Source: an uncultured Rikenellaceae bacterium (GTDB lineage: Bacteria > Bacteroidota > Bacteroidia > Bacteroidales > Rikenellaceae). From it: a stretch of DNA of 7,829 bases. The DNA is taken from the NCBI GenBank assembly GCA_947054185.1, contig CAMRVW010000098.1, positions 1 to 7,829 on the forward strand, written 5' to 3'. The notes beneath the pieces were generated by a model. It was not told the origin of the DNA. It saw only the letters and a list, made by a program, of their open reading frames with translations, and ran no database searches. Below are positions 5,591-7,829 of this stretch, piece by piece (position 1 is the first letter of the stretch; every line of letters starts with the position of its first letter). Both the position numbers and the translations under genes were made by a program.

Positions 5591-6076
5591 ATGACCGAAG
5601 AGATGTTCAACGAATGTGTGGCCCTTTTCACCGACGGACTGTACCGTTTTACGGTCAGGTGCGTGGGTGATGGCGCCACTGCGGAGGACATCGTGCAAGA
5701 GAGCTTCGTGCGACTGTGGCAATCGCGTCACAAGGTGCGTCCGGGATGTCAGAAGAGCTATCTGTACACCATAGCCTATCGTCTGGCGATAGATACGATA
5801 CGCTCGCGCCGTTTTTCGTCGGATGTGACGCTCGACCGCATATCGTCTGCCGTTGAAGAGGGTGGTTATGACGACTCGGGGCAGATAGTGCTGCGGGCGA
5901 TCGACCGCCTGAAGCCCGAGTGGAAGAGCGCCATGTTGTTGCGCCACTGGGAGGGTTACTCCTATGAGGAGATAGCCAAGATAATGAATGTGACGCTGGC
6001 ACAGGTCAAGATTTATCTGTTCAGGGCGCGCACCGAGCTTAGGAGTATCATCGGGTCGCCTGATAATGTTGTGTGA
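5591..6076 (+). CDS. ECF-family RNA polymerase sigma factor
   Basis: This 161-residue protein has the two-domain layout of an extracytoplasmic-function sigma-70 factor. Region 2 spans about residues 10-75 and includes AEDIVQESFVRLW (31-43), used in core RNA polymerase binding, and YTIAYRLAIDTIRSRR (59-74), for -10 recognition. After a short linker, region 4 (about 100-153) contains LKPEWKSAMLLRHWEGYSYEEIA and a helix-turn-helix ending in VKIYLFRARTEL. There is no region 1.1 or region 3, as expected for ECF factors. The ATG at 5591 follows AAAAGGA at a seven-base distance. An in-frame TTG at 5588 is a less likely start. The next gene begins three bases after the stop, so sigma factor and regulator are co-translated. 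The subgroup cannot be assigned by eye. Confidence 0.93.
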   Translation: MTEEMFNECVALFTDGLYRFTVRCVGDGATAEDIVQESFVRLWQSRHKVRPGCQKSYLYTIAYRLAIDTIRSRRFSSDVTLDRISSAVEEGGYDDSGQIVLRAIDRLKPEWKSAMLLRHWEGYSYEEIAKIMNVTLAQVKIYLFRARTELRSIIGSPDNVV

Positions 6077-6079
6077 GTT

Positions 6080-6802
6080 ATGGAAGAGGAAATGATAATA
6101 GGCATGATCGTTGATCATTACGACGGCACCCTGTCGCCCGATGGGGAGCGTCTGCTGGCTCGCCTTATTGCTGGAGATGCCTCTGTGCGGGCCATGTATG
6201 ACGATTACGGCGCCTCATTAGGACTGTCGGTGCCGCCTCCCGAGGTGGATGACGCCGAGGCGTTGAGGCGGGGGGTGGTAATGGCTGTGGCGGCGTCAAG
6301 GGCGCGGGCACGGCGGCGGCGTGTGCTCTCTGTCGTGTCGGTGGCAGCGGTGGTGGCCACTCTCTTTGCGGTGCTCTCGGGCGGAGACGACAGTGTGCAG
6401 AGCGCGCCCGTGGTGGCCGCAAACATTGTCAATACACCGTCAGAGGAGAGCTCGTCGGATGCGGCCCGCTCCGTTGAACATATAGAAGCTGACAAAGAGG
6501 TGTCGGGGGAGCCTGTATTGAGAACGCGTCATGTAAGAGAGGTTGTGGCACATAAGCCGCAAAAGGCCTCCCCATCCGAGCGGGAGGGTGAGGTTGCCGC
6601 CATGCTCGTGGAGGGTCGCGAGGAGTTTTTTCTTGCCACGCCATTGGAGATGATAACCTTGGAGCATGACCCTGCCGACATGTTGGGCTCCATCTCTTCA
6701 TTGCCGGGTATATATGCAGGATATTCCCGATATGCTCCCGGCAAGGGTTTTCAGGTGAGGCTGACGGAGATTGTGCAGAATATTAAAACAATAGCTTTAT
6801 GA
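6080..6802 (+). CDS. Single-pass membrane protein, putative anti-sigma factor
   Basis: This 240-residue protein shows no named domain that I recognise. The N-terminal 81 residues are soluble and presumably cytoplasmic, beginning with an acidic, helical-looking segment (MEEEMIIGMIVDHYDGTLSPDGERLLARLIAGD) that resembles the start of many anti-sigma domains. A basic cluster RARARRRR (75-82) precedes one hydrophobic segment (about 83-99), so the C-terminal 140 residues should be periplasmic. They are polar up to about residue 170, then more compact and hydrophobic. The protein contains no cysteine, so it is not a zinc-binding anti-sigma factor, and no FecR domain is apparent. Its position directly after the ECF gene, and its topology, support an anti-sigma role by inference. 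Its stop overlaps the next ATG in ATGA. An in-frame ATG at 6092 is an alternative start. Confidence 0.75.
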   Translation: MEEEMIIGMIVDHYDGTLSPDGERLLARLIAGDASVRAMYDDYGASLGLSVPPPEVDDAEALRRGVVMAVAASRARARRRRVLSVVSVAAVVATLFAVLSGGDDSVQSAPVVAANIVNTPSEESSSDAARSVEHIEADKEVSGEPVLRTRHVREVVAHKPQKASPSEREGEVAAMLVEGREEFFLATPLEMITLEHDPADMLGSISSLPGIYAGYSRYAPGKGFQVRLTEIVQNIKTIAL

Positions 6803-7725
6803 GATATTTGATAACCGTATCGTTGGTTTTGTCCGCGATGTTGAGCGCATCGGCTCAGAGCGTCGGTGGCAAGGACGGGCGCAGGTCGCGCAACAATGGG
6901 TTGCGTGAGGTGATAGAGGTGCCATACGACAGCATAATACAAAAGCGTGAGGTGCTGATATTGGATGATTACCCCGACGACCCCGTGATAGAAGAGGATG
7001 CCCCCTCGGGTGAGCATCGTTATATGTCGGTGGCTGACTTTTCGGGTCGGGTGACCCCCAAGAAGGTGCGTTTCGGCGTCATAGGCAGTCACTGGGCGGG
7101 GGTGTCGTTCGGTTACTCCGGCATGGTGTCGGACATAGGATCATGGCGTCTGCCCGACGATGCCGCCTATCTCGACCAGCGGGCCAACTCACCCGGCATA
7201 AACATCAATATCTTCGGTCTGGAGCTTGTGTCGTCACGCCATTTTGCCCTGGTGACGGGTTTGGGGCTGGAATTCAACAACTATCGTTTCCGCGAGCCCA
7301 TGATATTGCGTCGTTCGCTTGAGGCAGGCACATATCCCGATTACAGCGTTTACAACTCGGGAGGCAACGTCACCAAATCGAAGCTGTCGACCAATTACAT
7401 CAATATACCGCTGCTGGCCGAGTTCCGTTTCGGATGCAGGAAAGGCGACAGCGGCAAGGCCGGCTATCTCTATGGCGGCATCATAGGCGGATGGGGATAT
7501 AACGTGCACTCAAAAGCCCGTTACAACAACGGCTCGGGACGCATGCGCCGCATGAAAGATCATAACATAGGCGTCTATAATTTCAGGTACGGCTATATGG
7601 TCGGCATAGGCTATTCGCATTACGGACTATATATGCAGTATTATCCCAAGCCGATATTCAAAAACGGTCCCGAAGTGCGACAGGTGAGCGTGGGACTGAG
7701 CCTCAACTGGGGTAAGGTGCTTTAG
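6799..7725 (+). CDS. Outer-membrane beta-barrel protein (porin-family-like)
   Basis: The 308-residue product starts with a clear signal peptide (MRYLITVSLVLSAMLSASA, cleavage probably after Ala19, before Gln20). A polar, acidic stretch to about residue 85 (with ILDDYPDDPVIEED) follows. From about residue 88 onward, alternating aromatic/hydrophobic and small residues suggest a small beta-barrel: RFGVIGSHWAGVSFGYSG, NINIFGLELVSS, FALVTGLGLEFNNYRF, NYINIPLLAEFRFG, YLYGGIIGGWGYNV and YGYMVGIGYSHYGLYMQYY. It ends VSVGLSLNWGKVL, like a closing outer-membrane strand. The style is that of Bacteroidetes small barrels (OMP_b-brl_2 / PorT-like), a family guess only. It overlaps the preceding gene by 4 bp, so it belongs to the sigma operon and is a likely output or signal partner of the circuit. 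The substrate is unknown. Confidence 0.8.
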   Translation: MRYLITVSLVLSAMLSASAQSVGGKDGRRSRNNGLREVIEVPYDSIIQKREVLILDDYPDDPVIEEDAPSGEHRYMSVADFSGRVTPKKVRFGVIGSHWAGVSFGYSGMVSDIGSWRLPDDAAYLDQRANSPGININIFGLELVSSRHFALVTGLGLEFNNYRFREPMILRRSLEAGTYPDYSVYNSGGNVTKSKLSTNYINIPLLAEFRFGCRKGDSGKAGYLYGGIIGGWGYNVHSKARYNNGSGRMRRMKDHNIGVYNFRYGYMVGIGYSHYGLYMQYYPKPIFKNGPEVRQVSVGLSLNWGKVL

Positions 7726-7747
7726 ACTGCGGACATTCGGGTAAGGG

Positions 7748-7829
7748 TTTGCGGGAACTGCCCCTTATTTTGCAGGAACTGCCTCCGGCGGCCCTTCCGG
7801 GGGAGGGGTCACAGACCCCGTTTTGAGAT
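7748..7829 (+). repeat. Dispersed repeat, right copy (runs to window end)
   Basis: Bases 7769-7829 are the inverted counterpart of 1728-1788 (58 of 61 identical). As in the left copy, a second TTTGCGGGAACTGCC-type unit (7748-7762) precedes the main one (7769-7783), here 21 bases apart instead of 26. It begins 22 bases after the barrel gene stop codon and reads in the same direction as that gene. The window ends at the edge of the matching region, so its true outer boundary is unknown. Confidence 0.85.
7805..7824 (+). terminator. Possible terminator of the sigma operon within the repeat
   Basis: GGGGTC (7805-7810) and GACCCC (7814-7819) form a perfect six-pair, GC-rich stem with a three-base loop, followed by G and four T. 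No other terminator is visible after the barrel gene. The equivalent stem in the left copy is intact, with the substitution falling in its loop. The short T run makes this only a moderate candidate. Confidence 0.45.

Noticed and set aside
5474..6118. 214-codon minus-strand open frame opposite the sigma gene
   Set aside because: It covers the sigma gene and its promoter in antisense and has no recognisable motif.

Overview
The window looks like a chromosomal segment of a Bacteroidales bacterium. The evidence is three promoter-like sites on the Bacteroidetes TTTG / TAnnTTTG plan (two of them convincing), mostly weak Shine-Dalgarno signals, the typical Bacteroidales rmlACDB order, and an ECF sigma / membrane protein / small OMP-barrel operon of a kind common in this order. 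Frequent ATA isoleucine codons and a GC content around 50% or slightly above would fit Muribaculaceae, but that family-level guess is weak.

Layout. Positions 1-1857 hold almost no protein-coding sequence. They contain one minus-strand tRNA-Val (anticodon UAC) with its own promoter and intrinsic terminator, set inside a GC-rich array of degenerate repeats. At least four copies of the repeat are visible: one left of the tRNA and three between about 690 and 1480. The array is followed by a long near-perfect hairpin (1607-1730) that resembles a MITE or another palindromic element. Next comes a short dispersed repeat (1728-1814), which recurs in inverted orientation at the far right end (7748-7829).

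Positions 1858-5335 (minus strand) hold the complete dTDP-L-rhamnose operon rfbA-rfbC-rfbD-rfbB, read right to left. The first three genes overlap by 4 and 11 bp, and rfbB follows after 85 bp. The operon has a recognisable promoter (about 5426-5458), a 5' leader with a hairpin (5366-5410), and a strong terminator just after rfbB (1812-1853). Its enzymes turn glucose-1-phosphate and dTTP into dTDP-L-rhamnose, a donor for surface polysaccharides.

Positions 5544-7725 (plus strand, divergent from rfb) hold a tightly packed three-gene operon. It encodes an ECF sigma factor, a single-pass membrane protein placed like an anti-sigma factor but lacking cysteines and any zinc-finger motif, and a signal-peptide-bearing outer-membrane beta-barrel protein. 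A GGAAAC-N16-CGTT element just upstream matches the general ECF promoter plan and suggests autoregulation. I infer an envelope-sensing circuit in which the membrane protein restrains the sigma factor and the barrel protein is either an output or part of the sensor. The sequence does not prove this.

The best candidates for something undescribed are the sigma / cysteine-free membrane regulator / barrel operon, and the two layers of unrecognised repeats (the GC-rich array around the tRNA, and the 3'-end dispersed repeat with a terminator-like hairpin).
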